From contig JBOFSQ010000062.1 of assembly GCA_051651625.1 (NCBI GenBank), forward strand, positions 1-41,065: 41,065 bases of DNA, written 5' to 3'. The DNA comes from JBOFSQ01 sp051651625 (lineage in GTDB: Bacteria; Planctomycetota; Planctomycetia; Pirellulales; Thermoguttaceae). Made by a program: the position numbers and the translations under genes. A model generated the notes under the pieces. That model was not told the DNA's origin. It did not search any database and worked only from the letters and a program-made list of their open reading frames with translations. Positions 25,539-33,708 of this stretch are shown piece by piece (within the stretch, counting starts at the first letter, position 1; each line of letters starts with the position of its first letter).

Positions 25539-25982
25539 TCAAGGTTTTTCAACAGTAATATCAAACACAGTCCTTCCTTTAACCTCACACTCCAGTCCAG
25601 ACGTTGTTGCCTGCGTAAACTTCGCCGCAACGAGGGGCTTGCTAGGTGCATCGTTTGGTTTGTAATTTATGGGGTTGCCATCGCCATCAAGCTGAACTGG
25701 CGCACCACTGCTGGGAGCCTGTACTGCATCAACGACGGATACTCGGTATTTTCCGGGCGGTAGACCGCTGCTGGCAGTGGCCCCCATCAGATTATACTTC
25801 CCACTTTCATTCAAATAACCAGTGAAACTTTGAGTCGCCGTCTCGAATACCACACGCCCCGTGGTTAGCGGTGTACCATCGGGAAACGTAATCTTCCCAC
25901 TGACGGCCGCTCCACCACCACTACAACCAAACAGAAAGACTAACACCAAAAGACCAGAGACTTGTAACAAAAAACGTGGCAT
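25539..25982 (-). CDS. Small lipoprotein with transthyretin-like domain (pair 2)
   Basis: 147 residues. The lipoprotein signal (MPRFLLQVSGLLVLVFLFGC) ends in lipobox LFGC with Cys 20. The domain repeats the pattern of the other two lipoproteins: AAVSGKITFPDGTPLTTGRVVF, then SGLPPGKYRVSVVDAV and SGLECEVKGRTVFDITVEKP at the end. Ribosome binding is weak (AAAGAAAG). It lies 47 bases after the DUF1559 gene of pair 2 and 56 before that of pair 1. No enzymatic motif is visible; a structural or binding role alongside DUF1559 pilins is inferred from the conserved pairing. Confidence 0.82.
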   Translation of the reverse strand: MPRFLLQVSGLLVLVFLFGCSGGGAAVSGKITFPDGTPLTTGRVVFETATQSFTGYLNESGKYNLMGATASSGLPPGKYRVSVVDAVQAPSSGAPVQLDGDGNPINYKPNDAPSKPLVAAKFTQATTSGLECEVKGRTVFDITVEKP

Positions 25983-26029
25983 AAAATGTTCTTTCTTTGA
26001 CTAGAGGACAAGGGCAACTCATCGAAACA

Positions 26030-27349
26030 CTATGGGAGCGAAACGGCGTTTCCATCATTGACAATCGCCAACTGTGTCAGTAACAAATCGCTCGCTGTCG
26101 TGGAAATGCTGCGCACGGAACCATCACCAATGAGGAATGGACACGCACTAGCGTGAGCACTGCCAAACGAATACTGTCGCACCATTGAAAGTGGAGATGG
26201 AGTGGTGCTATTGGGTAGCATACCACCATTGAACATCGCCGGATTTGCAACCAACGCAATCGGACGGTTATTGATTCCGTCTGCCGGAACCGAGGTGGTT
26301 ACGGTGGCTGTTTGAATTGGACGAGCGATAGCAAACGTGCGGTCACCACTCTGCGAGCCACCATCTGTTCGGACAGAATAGTAGTTACAATCAAAGGGAA
26401 GCATTCCAGAAGTACAGTGTCCTATATTTTTGACGGGGATATGCTTCTCACCAATGACAAGCTGATTACTTGTTCCATCACGCCAGTAAGCAAATGTATC
26501 GCGTGGAGTCCAAGTGGCAGCAACATTTCGTTGTTCAGCAGGACCAGCATTTGTTGGGTCAAGAAGGGTGATACTCGCTACCCGCATTGGACCGTTGTTA
26601 TTCGCCACACCATCTGGGTTACCGTTGCCATCGCCACCAAAACCGTTGTAATAGTAACGATACCAACCATTGGAACCCGATACGAACTGAAAGTGTAGAA
26701 CCGCCGCATAATCTCCCACCGGGCCGTTTTCGGCACCACTGAGTCCCTTGGCGGTGGGCTCCTGCGGGCCACCGCTGGTGCGTCGTGATGGGCATTGGTA
26801 CGCGCTGACAGAGCTAAAGCCTTCTTTTTGCTCTGCCGTCAAAGTGTCCCAAAAATAGGTGCCGGTGCCACGCGCAAACTTTCCTTGGCACGCCGAATTT
26901 GTCGTGTCAAGCAGCAAGTCATAGAGTGAATTCCGTTCCATAAACGGATAGAGCAGCAAGAGCCACGTTGGCTGTTCCACGCCAATACACACAGGCACAA
27001 CGCCATTTCGAACATCGTGGAAGCCATGGACGGCTAAACCCATTTGCTTGAGATTGTTTGTACATTGCATCCGTCTAGCCGCTTCTCGTGCAGCTTGCAC
27101 AGCGGGCAAGAGCAGTGCGACGAGGACACCGATGATGGCGATCACCACCAACAGTTCAACGAGTGTAAAACCGCTCCGATTGCGTCGAGAAAGAGCGGAG
27201 CAAATGGCGTTGCAGAATACGCCAAAGAGTGAAACGGGTTTAGCTGTATTGCCCCCCCCCCCCATCTTAACATTCTCATTAACACCTACGTTGCCACTGG
27301 CAACGTTTTGCGCATCGTGCGTTTCGACCAACAAATTGTCTCTACTCAT
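26030..27349 (-). CDS. DUF1559 prepilin-like surface protein with poly-G leader (pair 2)
   Basis: 439 residues from ATG 27349, preceded by a strong AAGGAG seven bases away. The leader is long (about 59 residues) and contains VKMGGGGNTAK, encoded by an uninterrupted run of 12 G (27252-27263). GFTLVELLVVIAIIGVLVAL, the LLPAVQAAREAARRMQC extension and a full DUF1559 domain follow (SFGSAHASACPFLIGDGSVRSIS, ending NAVSLP). One G lost or gained puts translation out of frame before the membrane segment; I traced stops in both cases. The gene is therefore a candidate phase-variable surface protein, ON at the present tract length. It is the first gene of the pair 2/pair 1 run. Confidence 0.92.
   Translation of the reverse strand: MSRDNLLVETHDAQNVASGNVGVNENVKMGGGGNTAKPVSLFGVFCNAICSALSRRNRSGFTLVELLVVIAIIGVLVALLLPAVQAAREAARRMQCTNNLKQMGLAVHGFHDVRNGVVPVCIGVEQPTWLLLLYPFMERNSLYDLLLDTTNSACQGKFARGTGTYFWDTLTAEQKEGFSSVSAYQCPSRRTSGGPQEPTAKGLSGAENGPVGDYAAVLHFQFVSGSNGWYRYYYNGFGGDGNGNPDGVANNNGPMRVASITLLDPTNAGPAEQRNVAATWTPRDTFAYWRDGTSNQLVIGEKHIPVKNIGHCTSGMLPFDCNYYSVRTDGGSQSGDRTFAIARPIQTATVTTSVPADGINNRPIALVANPAMFNGGMLPNSTTPSPLSMVRQYSFGSAHASACPFLIGDGSVRSISTTASDLLLTQLAIVNDGNAVSLP
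27252..27263 (-). repeat. Homopolymer G(12) tract in a DUF1559 leader
   Basis: Twelve C on the plus strand, so twelve G in the coding strand, beginning with the G of an in-frame ATG. The plus-strand flanks ATTG before and ATCTTAACATTC after are shared, with one change, by the tract at 31161-31173. Confidence 0.9.
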
Positions 27350-27613
27350 CGTTTATCTCCTTGTAAAAGTGGACATCGAACATCCAAACACAAGCACCTC
27401 CAGAAACCAACCATCGGTGGAATCTTAATGACTCAAACGCCTTTCGTCAATAGGGAGCGAGTAATTTTTCACTTGTTCACGGTATTCTCGGAATAAGACA
27501 CGCTGTTTGGGTAGATTTTCCAAACCTCGCATTTCTTGGAACACGCAACCATGCAAGCGTCCACAGGCAATGTAGATTCACACAATAACGCAATATCGCC
27601 TGTGTCGTATCGT

Positions 27614-28462
27614 TCAGCGGAGTCGCATCACTCGCCGGCGTGTTTTCTTGACCACAGGGGCTGCGTTTACGAGAAACTCACGGAGTTCTGGGAGCTTGTC
27701 GGTGTTGATGAAAAAGACACCGGCATCGAACGTCATCTTCCAGATATTTTCCGTGTCGGGAGCACCCCAATAGCGGAGTTTGCGTCCGTGGGCGGCAGCT
27801 TTGCTGACGTGTTCCGCAAGCAGCGCACGCTCGGCAGCAGGCATCTCTCCTTCGCCGTTCCACTTGAAGAAATCTTTCCACGCATTGCTGATGACAGGAA
27901 CGAAATCGGCGGAAATGTCGGAATCAAAGTCGCCAGCGCGACCGTCGATAGACATGAAACGTGTCCGCTTTTCGTTTTGAATCAGTTCACGCGGAATGCT
28001 GCCGCTTATGATCACGTCAACGCCACGATTCACACGTTTGCCATCGGGGGTGAAGTGCGTGATCATGTTTTTGTATTTCGCCAGTGTATCGTAAACAAAT
28101 GGATACACTTCGTTGCCATCGGTTTTGAATTCGATCCAGAGAACGAACTCTTTCGCGTCGGGGAAGATGCGACCGTTAAACCGTTTCGCACGTTCGGCGA
28201 GTGGTTTCAGATAGAGCGATTCGAGCGTGCGCTCTGGTGTTAGCTCTTTACGGTCGTGTCCGATGAGCAGTTCGCCATCGACGAGAAAAATGTCGGCCTC
28301 GACGCTGCAAAAGCCTTGATCGAGCGCATCGAAAAGTGGACGTGTGTGGTGATAGTCGTTGTGAGAGTGTGCGTTTTTGAGCGACGAAACTTCCGCCGCC
28401 GTCGCGGCCTGCGCCGCTACAAATACTAACGCCAATGCGAGATAAGAAATGTGTCGTGTCAT
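27614..28462 (-). CDS. Secreted PI-PLC/GDPD-like phosphodiesterase (AIM6-like)
   Basis: From ATG 28462 (AAAGGA upstream) it has 282 residues with a signal peptide (MTRHISYLALALVFVAAQAA, cut before AEV). The mature protein begins NAHSHNDYHHTRPLFDALDQ (catalytic-type His at 32 and 34), then VEADIFLVDGELLIGHD (E55, D57, GHD 68-70). These are the metal-binding and acid-base positions of the glycerophosphodiesterase/PI-PLC TIM-barrel superfamily, closest in pattern to the AIM6-like branch. FVLWIEFKTDG and WGAPDTENIWKMTFDAGVFFINTDKL near the end complete the barrel. It is probably an extracytoplasmic phosphodiesterase of unknown substrate. It separates DUF1559 pairs 2 and 3 and has repeats upstream. 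Confidence 0.82.
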   Translation of the reverse strand: MTRHISYLALALVFVAAQAATAAEVSSLKNAHSHNDYHHTRPLFDALDQGFCSVEADIFLVDGELLIGHDRKELTPERTLESLYLKPLAERAKRFNGRIFPDAKEFVLWIEFKTDGNEVYPFVYDTLAKYKNMITHFTPDGKRVNRGVDVIISGSIPRELIQNEKRTRFMSIDGRAGDFDSDISADFVPVISNAWKDFFKWNGEGEMPAAERALLAEHVSKAAAHGRKLRYWGAPDTENIWKMTFDAGVFFINTDKLPELREFLVNAAPVVKKTRRRVMRLR

Positions 28463-28498
28463 TTTGAATTTTCCTTTTTGGTTGAAGTTGAAAGACCG

Positions 28499-28662
28499 GT
28501 AACCGTTCACGGTTGATTCCGTCATGCCCGCGTACTCGGCGGGCATCTAGAGCTAACATTGTGGGGTTCGCTTGCGCGAACATCGCTATCGCGTTTGCTT
28601 GGGCTGCTCTCTCTAGGCCCCCGCCGAGTACGCGGGGGTGACGAAACGTGGCGTGAACGGTG
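28499..28662. repeat. Inverted-repeat element, ~160 bp
   Basis: Arms at 28521-28552 and 28611-28642 (cores CCCGCGTACTCGGCGGG and CCCGCCGAGTACGCGGG) match over 32 bases with about four or five differences. Outside them stand CCGTTCACGG and GCGTGAACGG. It has the same build as the element ending at the pfkB-type gene (39623-39670), with an extra central segment. Confidence 0.75.
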
Positions 28663-28727
28663 ACAATATCTCGAAATGTAGCGTAGCGATGGAGTAGCAA
28701 AAATTGGCTTGCAGTCGTGAATGGTGT

Positions 28728-28955
28728 TTTTGCCCCAACGGGGCTGCAAGAGCTTAGCCGTGGGTGAGCGAAGCGAACCCACGGTACGCGAACCCAAAAC
28801 CATGAAAGCCCCAACGGGGGCGCAAGAATTGGGCCGCGTACAAATGTTCTTTCGCCCCGTTGGGGCTACGGATTCTGTTGGGGGACGCCTACCGTGGGTT
28901 CGCGGAATACCGCTCACCCACGGCTAAGCTCTTGTCGCCCCGATGGGGCTAGGAA
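28728..28955. repeat. Composite palindromic element, copy A (~225 bp)
   Basis: It contains four GCCCCAACGGGGC-type palindromes and the inverted pair CTTAGCCGTGGGTGAGCG / CGCTCACCCACGGCTAAG. Copy B at 40745-40972 has the same order and orientation, including GCGCAAGAATT.GGCCGC and ACAAATGTTCTTTCGCCCCG. With the 28499 element it fills the 606-base gap before the phosphodiesterase gene; no gene was seen there. Confidence 0.8.
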
Positions 28956-29068
28956 ACACCGTCGCTACGTTTTGGAATGCTATGAGACGCCACACACATT
29001 CTAACCGCAAAACGAAATGCCGCGTAGGGGCGGTTCGTGAACCACTCCTACCGGAAAAACCATGAAAA

Positions 29069-29491
29069 TCACGGCTCGTTCACTCGGCCTTTGCGTGCAG
29101 GCTGCGCCGCTTGCGCCGGTGGCGGCTCGACGGTAATGTCGTAGCCACTGCTGCTCGGTACAGTGAACTTTAGACCAGATGTTTCTGGGTTGGCAAACTT
29201 CGGGTGAGCGTGATAAATCTGCCCCGTCTCGGTACTTTCCGCAGCATTGACAGCAACCGCGTATTCTCCCGGCGGGAGGTCTGTTCCACGCCCATCTTCT
29301 TCCATCGTGTAGGTTCCATCCTTTTGGATGATCCCAATGGCTTGCGACTTTGGCGTGGAAAAAACAACTCGTCCCTTCGTGAGAGGAGCTCCATCTGTCA
29401 AAGTGACTTTCCCCTTGACCGAGGCTTTGTTGTTGCAGCCAACTAACAGCGCGACAACGAGACATAACGTGAACGCAAAAATCTTTTTCAT
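29069..29491 (-). CDS. Small lipoprotein with transthyretin-like domain (pair 3)
   Basis: From ATG 29491 (TAGGAG 11 bases upstream) it has 140 residues. The signal MKKIFAFTLCLVVALLVGC has lipobox LVGC with Cys 19. ASVKGKVTLTDGAPLTKGRVVF, then DLPPGEYAVAVNAAES and SSGYDITVEPPP, parallel the other two lipoproteins strand for strand, with a Pro/Ala/Arg-rich tail. It is separated from its DUF1559 partner by 424 bases of repeats instead of about 50, so cotranscription is less certain for this pair. Function is unknown; surface location is inferred from the lipobox. Confidence 0.82.
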   Translation of the reverse strand: MKKIFAFTLCLVVALLVGCNNKASVKGKVTLTDGAPLTKGRVVFSTPKSQAIGIIQKDGTYTMEEDGRGTDLPPGEYAVAVNAAESTETGQIYHAHPKFANPETSGLKFTVPSSSGYDITVEPPPAQAAQPARKGRVNEP

Positions 29492-29915
29492 CGTGAGTGA
29501 TACTCCTAAATGTGTGAAATTTGGTGAAGTGGAAATCATAATCGTTAACGGACATTGATTGTGTTCACGTTGCCATCTTTGCCCCGACGGGGCAGCAATC
29601 TCAATAACCGGCGGTAAGTGCAGCCGCGATAGCGGCAAGCGCAACCGCCGGTGACGCAGCCAAAAACTCTGTGCGTCCGGTAGGACGCCACCTGTTTTGC
29701 GTCAAACGTGTTGTCGGTAGCGTCTTACAGACGCAGATTTTGAGTTGGTCGCTACCGTGGGTTGCGCGGAATACCGCTTACCCACGGTTATTGAAATCAC
29801 GTCCCTATCGGGACGAAGACAAGGTTACACGCTGAATAAGATCGTCCCTAGCGGGACTAGGAACGCACTGCCACCGAAACAATCCGTGAACGGTTGCAAG
29901 CAAACCCAAACCGTG
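29492..29915. repeat. Repeat-filled gap between pair 3 genes
   Basis: No gene is seen in these 424 bases. They hold GCCCCGACGGGGC near 29580, a stem ACCGGCGGT/ACCGCCGGT near 29606-29652, a decayed part of the composite element (TACCGTGGGTTGCGCGGAAT near 29753), CGTCCCTATCGGGACG near 29810, and CCGTGAACGGTT near 29884. Confidence 0.6.
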
Positions 29916-31241
29916 TTACGGCAGCGAGACCGAGTTCCCATCGCCAGTTTCGCTGAGCTTACGGAGTATCAAACCGGGTGTGGTTGAAGAGATGCCACGC
30001 ACGGCTCCATCCCCCAACACAAACTGAACCACGCCAGCATGGGAACTACCGAATCCCCTTCCATAGCCAGCTTCATTACCACCAGTTCCATTGATGCGGC
30101 CATCGAAGTAATTCGGTTTGGTCGTAAGTTCGGCCTGCGAGGACATCAAGCGAGCCCCACTATACTGCTTACCTCGCCGCATCTGGAAGAGATACGAGCA
30201 GTCAAAGTTTAGCTGACTCGTACCACCGTCACTGATCTTAACACCAGTCCCCGTGTCGTTGTTACCTTCGCATTTGAGTAAACCAGCTTGCGGGATATAC
30301 TGTTCACCTATGACAAGCTGATTACTCGTTCCATCACGCCAAGCCGACATCGTGTCGCGTGGTGTGAAGCTCTTGTAGCTCCCCGCTGGGCTTGGCGTGT
30401 TGCTGGTGTCGTCATAACCTTGGTTGGTCGCAGGGCGAATCGGACCAGCAAAGCGATTGGCTTGTCCGCCAGTCATTAGGCATTCCCACCAATCCGAACC
30501 TTCGTTTGGCGGTGTTCCCGTTTCTGTAGTGCCACCGGAAGTAGTAATGGACGTTATGGCTCCATTGGTATAGCCACCGCGTAACACAATCGGCACGGCA
30601 TAATCGGTGGCGGGACCGGGTGAACCAAACTCGCCAGTTGTGCCGCGCGGCGTAATCTGTTTACCACTTCGGCGCGACGGGCAGAGCATGTACGAGTGGG
30701 CACCAATCGAGTCGCTGTATTGCGCTGTGATGAGTCCCCAAACTGTTGGTGCCAATACACACTCGTTGCCACTACTACCTCCATAGTTGAAGGCATCGGG
30801 GCCTTTTTTGTCACCGAACGTTGCGGAGGTATTGGTGACACCCATCAGCGCATCATACGACGCTTGTGCTTCGACGAACGGCATCAGCAGGACACCCCAA
30901 GCGTAGTTATTCTGCTTGATGCAGAGTGGGACGACGCCTTCTTGGTTTGTGCTGGCGAAGTTGTGGATTCCCAAACCGAGTTGTTTGAGGTTGTTTGAGC
31001 ACTGCATTCTGCGTGCTGCTTCGCGTGCGGCTTGTACGGCGGGCAAGAGAAGTGCCACGAGTACGCCGATGATGGCGATGACGACGAGGAGTTCTACAAG
31101 AGTGAACCCGCCGCATCTTTTGCGGAGGTAACGGGTTAAACCGCAACCTTGCCAAGATTGCCCCCCCCCCCCCATATTAACATTCAACAGGGTGCGATAC
31201 GCTTTCGCAAACCCTTCCGACAAACACATAACGTTCTTCAT
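29916..31241 (-). CDS. DUF1559 prepilin-like surface protein with poly-G leader (pair 3)
   Basis: From ATG 31241 (AAAGGAG eight bases upstream) it has 441 residues; the longer open frame upstream lacks such a site. The leader begins MKNVMCLSEGF, like MKNALCLTRRF in pair 1. It then has an extra segment of about 32 residues containing NVNMGGGGQSW, encoded by a run of 13 G (31161-31173), before GFTLVELLVVIAIIGVLVAL. The DUF1559 domain closes with GSSHAGVVQFVLGDGAVRGIS and ends NSVSLP. A one-base slip gives a stop about 8 codons after the tract (one G lost) or an unrelated Arg-rich frame ending at 30907 (one G gained). It is a candidate phase-variable surface protein, currently in frame. Confidence 0.92.
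   Translation of the reverse strand: MKNVMCLSEGFAKAYRTLLNVNMGGGGQSWQGCGLTRYLRKRCGGFTLVELLVVIAIIGVLVALLLPAVQAAREAARRMQCSNNLKQLGLGIHNFASTNQEGVVPLCIKQNNYAWGVLLMPFVEAQASYDALMGVTNTSATFGDKKGPDAFNYGGSSGNECVLAPTVWGLITAQYSDSIGAHSYMLCPSRRSGKQITPRGTTGEFGSPGPATDYAVPIVLRGGYTNGAITSITTSGGTTETGTPPNEGSDWWECLMTGGQANRFAGPIRPATNQGYDDTSNTPSPAGSYKSFTPRDTMSAWRDGTSNQLVIGEQYIPQAGLLKCEGNNDTGTGVKISDGGTSQLNFDCSYLFQMRRGKQYSGARLMSSQAELTTKPNYFDGRINGTGGNEAGYGRGFGSSHAGVVQFVLGDGAVRGISSTTPGLILRKLSETGDGNSVSLP
31161..31173 (-). repeat. Homopolymer G(13) tract in a DUF1559 leader
   Basis: Thirteen C on the plus strand. The reading frame relative to the shared CAAT after the run differs by one base from that of the 12-G tract at 27252, and each length keeps its own gene open. 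Confidence 0.9.
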
Positions 31242-31489
31242 AGCGTTTCTCCTTTCGCCCACATCGGGGCTATGGTTATCTGCGTGGTATCGAAAAGCGT
31301 TCCACCGTGGAAGGCTTTCAGCCACACACCAGCGACAAAATGGTCGCCACAGAAAAATGCAACGACCAACGACGGTGGCGATTGTAGCCGTGGCCCTGTG
31401 AAATGTCAACCCCCACACACAAGCAAAAAAACGCTGGCACTCGCTTACGCTTCGCGTTCTGATTTTTCGCCACACTTGTCAACGCCTGT

Positions 31490-32632
31490 TTACTGTTCAC
31501 CGTAGCAGCCGAGTAGGACGCAGGTGTTGGTGGCGTTTTCGAGGAGCGAAAATAACTTCGATACAGCGTCGTCGTAGACGGAGATGTCGAGATCGAAGTA
31601 GAACATGAACTCAAAGTCGCGGTTCGGAATCGGACGACTTTCCAGCTTCGTCAGGTTGATGCCGAGCGTGGCAAACTTCGTCATCAAATGATACAGTGCC
31701 CCCGGACGATGCGGGATCGTCATCACCAAACTGATACGCCGCGCACCGGGGTAGACCTCAAGCTCTTTCGATATGCAAACGAAACGAGTGTAGTTGTTCT
31801 CGCTGTTCTGTATCGTATCACTGATGACATCGAGTCCGTAAAGATCAGCACAGTTTACAGCAGCAATCGCCGCGATGTCGTTTCTCGGCGACTCCGCAAC
31901 GAACTTCGCCGCAAGAGCCGTATTCGCAAAAACCTGCGTCTCGATGTTCCACTCCTTGAGGAAGTGGCTGCACTGGGCAAGTGCCTGTTCGTGCGAATAG
32001 ACACACCGCACATCGCTCTTTCGCATTCCGGGTTTGACCAAAAGCGCGTGATTGATCTTGAGCTTCGTACTGCGAACGATGTAGAAACTGTGCTCCTTCA
32101 TCAAGTCGTAAATGTTTGTCACCGACCCGTGCAAGCTGTTTTCAACCGGCAGAATCCCGTAACGGCAAAGCCCCTTCTCTACCGCGTTAAAAACTCCTTC
32201 AAACGTGTTAAAGTAAAGGATCGACGGACTGGCAAATATCTTCTCGCACGCAAAAGTCGAATTGGCACCCTCCGTTCCCTGACACGCAACGACTGCACTC
32301 TTCGGAAATAACTGCGGTGTGCGCGTGATTGCCTCGGCGATCTTTTCCGCCGTCTTGGAACTGCGATGCGCCTTGACGATCTGGTGAGACCGCGAGATGT
32401 CAAAAATCGTTGAGAAGAGAAGTTTGGTGTATCCAGCGAGTGGTTCGTCTTTGTCGCGCGTGATACGATCAATAATTTCACGTTCACGAGCGGGTTTGAG
32501 AATCGGGTCGCTGGTCGCCGCTTTGATCTCTGCGACCGACTCGACAAGCCGAATCCGCGCTTCAAAGAGGCGTGCAATCTCGTCGTCGATGCGGTCGGTT
32601 TCTTGACGTATTTCGTTGAGTGGTTTTGTCAT
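31490..32632 (-). CDS. pheA: Bifunctional chorismate mutase/prephenate dehydratase
   Basis: It converts chorismate to prephenate and then to phenylpyruvate in phenylalanine synthesis. The 380-residue protein has the three expected parts. The chorismate mutase type II helix bundle (about 1-90) includes LNEIRQETDRIDDEIARLFEARI and AREREIIDRI. The prephenate dehydratase (about 110-285) includes ACQGTEGANSTFACEKIF, YGILPVENSLHGSV, VYSHEQALAQCSHFL and the catalytic NYTRF. The C-terminal ACT domain (about 300-375) includes HRPGALYHLMTKFATLGINLTKLESRP; the ESRP motif binds phenylalanine in this family, so feedback inhibition is likely. Its ATG overlaps the stop of the upstream TPR-like gene (ATGA), implying translational coupling. 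Confidence 0.95.
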   Translation of the reverse strand: MTKPLNEIRQETDRIDDEIARLFEARIRLVESVAEIKAATSDPILKPAREREIIDRITRDKDEPLAGYTKLLFSTIFDISRSHQIVKAHRSSKTAEKIAEAITRTPQLFPKSAVVACQGTEGANSTFACEKIFASPSILYFNTFEGVFNAVEKGLCRYGILPVENSLHGSVTNIYDLMKEHSFYIVRSTKLKINHALLVKPGMRKSDVRCVYSHEQALAQCSHFLKEWNIETQVFANTALAAKFVAESPRNDIAAIAAVNCADLYGLDVISDTIQNSENNYTRFVCISKELEVYPGARRISLVMTIPHRPGALYHLMTKFATLGINLTKLESRPIPNRDFEFMFYFDLDISVYDDAVSKLFSLLENATNTCVLLGCYGEQ

Positions 32633-33708
32633 GGTTTTGTTTCCTTAAGAGCGTTTTGGAGTTTTGTTGCTGTGGCGACGGCGCGATCGGGTTTGTCGAG
32701 TTGTCGCCAGAGTTCTTCGAGTTGACGTAGCGCGTAGAGCCATTCTGGACGCGCCGAATTGTAGAGCAGTTCCGTGTGGAGGTACGCAAGAACCGCTTCC
32801 CCCGCCGAACCTTTATCGCGGAGTGTGTCGCCGAGTGTGTTGAAGAGTGAGGCGAGCGTCGCCGCGTCGCCGGGAGACTCGCGATCAACACGCGCGATGA
32901 GGTTGTTGAGTTCTGTTTCGGCCTCGTCCCACTTCGCCTCTTTGACAAGACAACGCGCAAGACCAATCGCCGCACGACGCTGAAGCACAACAATTTGCGG
33001 CGTCGTTTCGGTATTCATTACAACGCCCGACAAGTGCTTGCGCGCCGCTGCAACGTCGCCGCGTGCAAACGCAATGTCGCCGAGTGCGACAGCGGCGTAG
33101 AGACGTTCTTCGTTCCACGGAGCAGCCGCCATAAGTTGCAACGTTCGTTCGAGCGATTCGGTGTCGCCGAGTAGAGCGAGTATGTCACTGGTCGTACGAC
33201 ATACTGCGTAGTAGTGATAACTTTGCGGGAAGTCGGCGATGAACGCAATTCCTTGTGACGCAGCTTGCGTGAGAGTGTCGCGTGATTCCGGTTTGGCCAC
33301 GTCTGCGGCTTCGAGCGCACGACGCGCCGAAATTGTGAACGCTAGAAAACGGTGATCTTGCTTCGTAAGCTCCGAGACTGTTTCGGGGACAACAACCTTT
33401 CCGAGTTCGTCGCGTGCCTCGTTCCAGCGTCCAGCCGCGACGGCAGTACGCACGTTGAGAAGACGCGGCGGGTCGTCGTCGAACGTTGTGTAAACGATCT
33501 GATTGGCCGGAACCGTTTCGCTTCGCGGAGATGACGACGACGCTGACGGTGACGCCGCCATTTCAATCGTCACGCCGTCGCAAGTGACCGCCGTAACTTT
33601 CCCACTCCGCGTCCGCCCCGCACCCTCAACAACGAAGACGCGATCCGCATACACGGGTAACGCTGTGCAAAATCCGACCGCAAACAATAATAGCGTGTAA
33701 CCGTTCAC
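32629..33708 (-). CDS. Secreted TPR-like repeat protein
   Basis: The start is placed at GTG 33708: GGAGG lies ten bases upstream, the GTG overlaps the previous stop (GTGA), and it begins a signal-like segment (NGYTLLLFAVGFCTALPVYA, cut before DRV). The only earlier candidate is a TTG at 33738. The resulting 359-residue protein has a small N-terminal beta region (VEGAGRTRSGKVTAVTCDGV, NQIVYTTFDD). It then has helical TPR-like hairpins: VAAGRWNEARDELGKV, ALGDIAFARGDVAAARKHL, CLVKEAKWDEAETELNNL, LFNTLGDTLRDKGSAGEAVL and ALRQLEELWRQLDKPDRAV. It is probably an extracytoplasmic scaffold of unknown partner. It is coupled to rsbW-like (upstream) and pheA (downstream) genes. Confidence 0.78.
   Translation of the reverse strand: MNGYTLLLFAVGFCTALPVYADRVFVVEGAGRTRSGKVTAVTCDGVTIEMAASPSASSSSPRSETVPANQIVYTTFDDDPPRLLNVRTAVAAGRWNEARDELGKVVVPETVSELTKQDHRFLAFTISARRALEAADVAKPESRDTLTQAASQGIAFIADFPQSYHYYAVCRTTSDILALLGDTESLERTLQLMAAAPWNEERLYAAVALGDIAFARGDVAAARKHLSGVVMNTETTPQIVVLQRRAAIGLARCLVKEAKWDEAETELNNLIARVDRESPGDAATLASLFNTLGDTLRDKGSAGEAVLAYLHTELLYNSARPEWLYALRQLEELWRQLDKPDRAVATATKLQNALKETKP

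Noticed and set aside
31242..31475. A 78-residue extension of the pair 3 DUF1559 protein.
   Set aside because: ATG 31241 has AAAGGAG at good spacing, and its first residues match those of the pair 1 paralogue.
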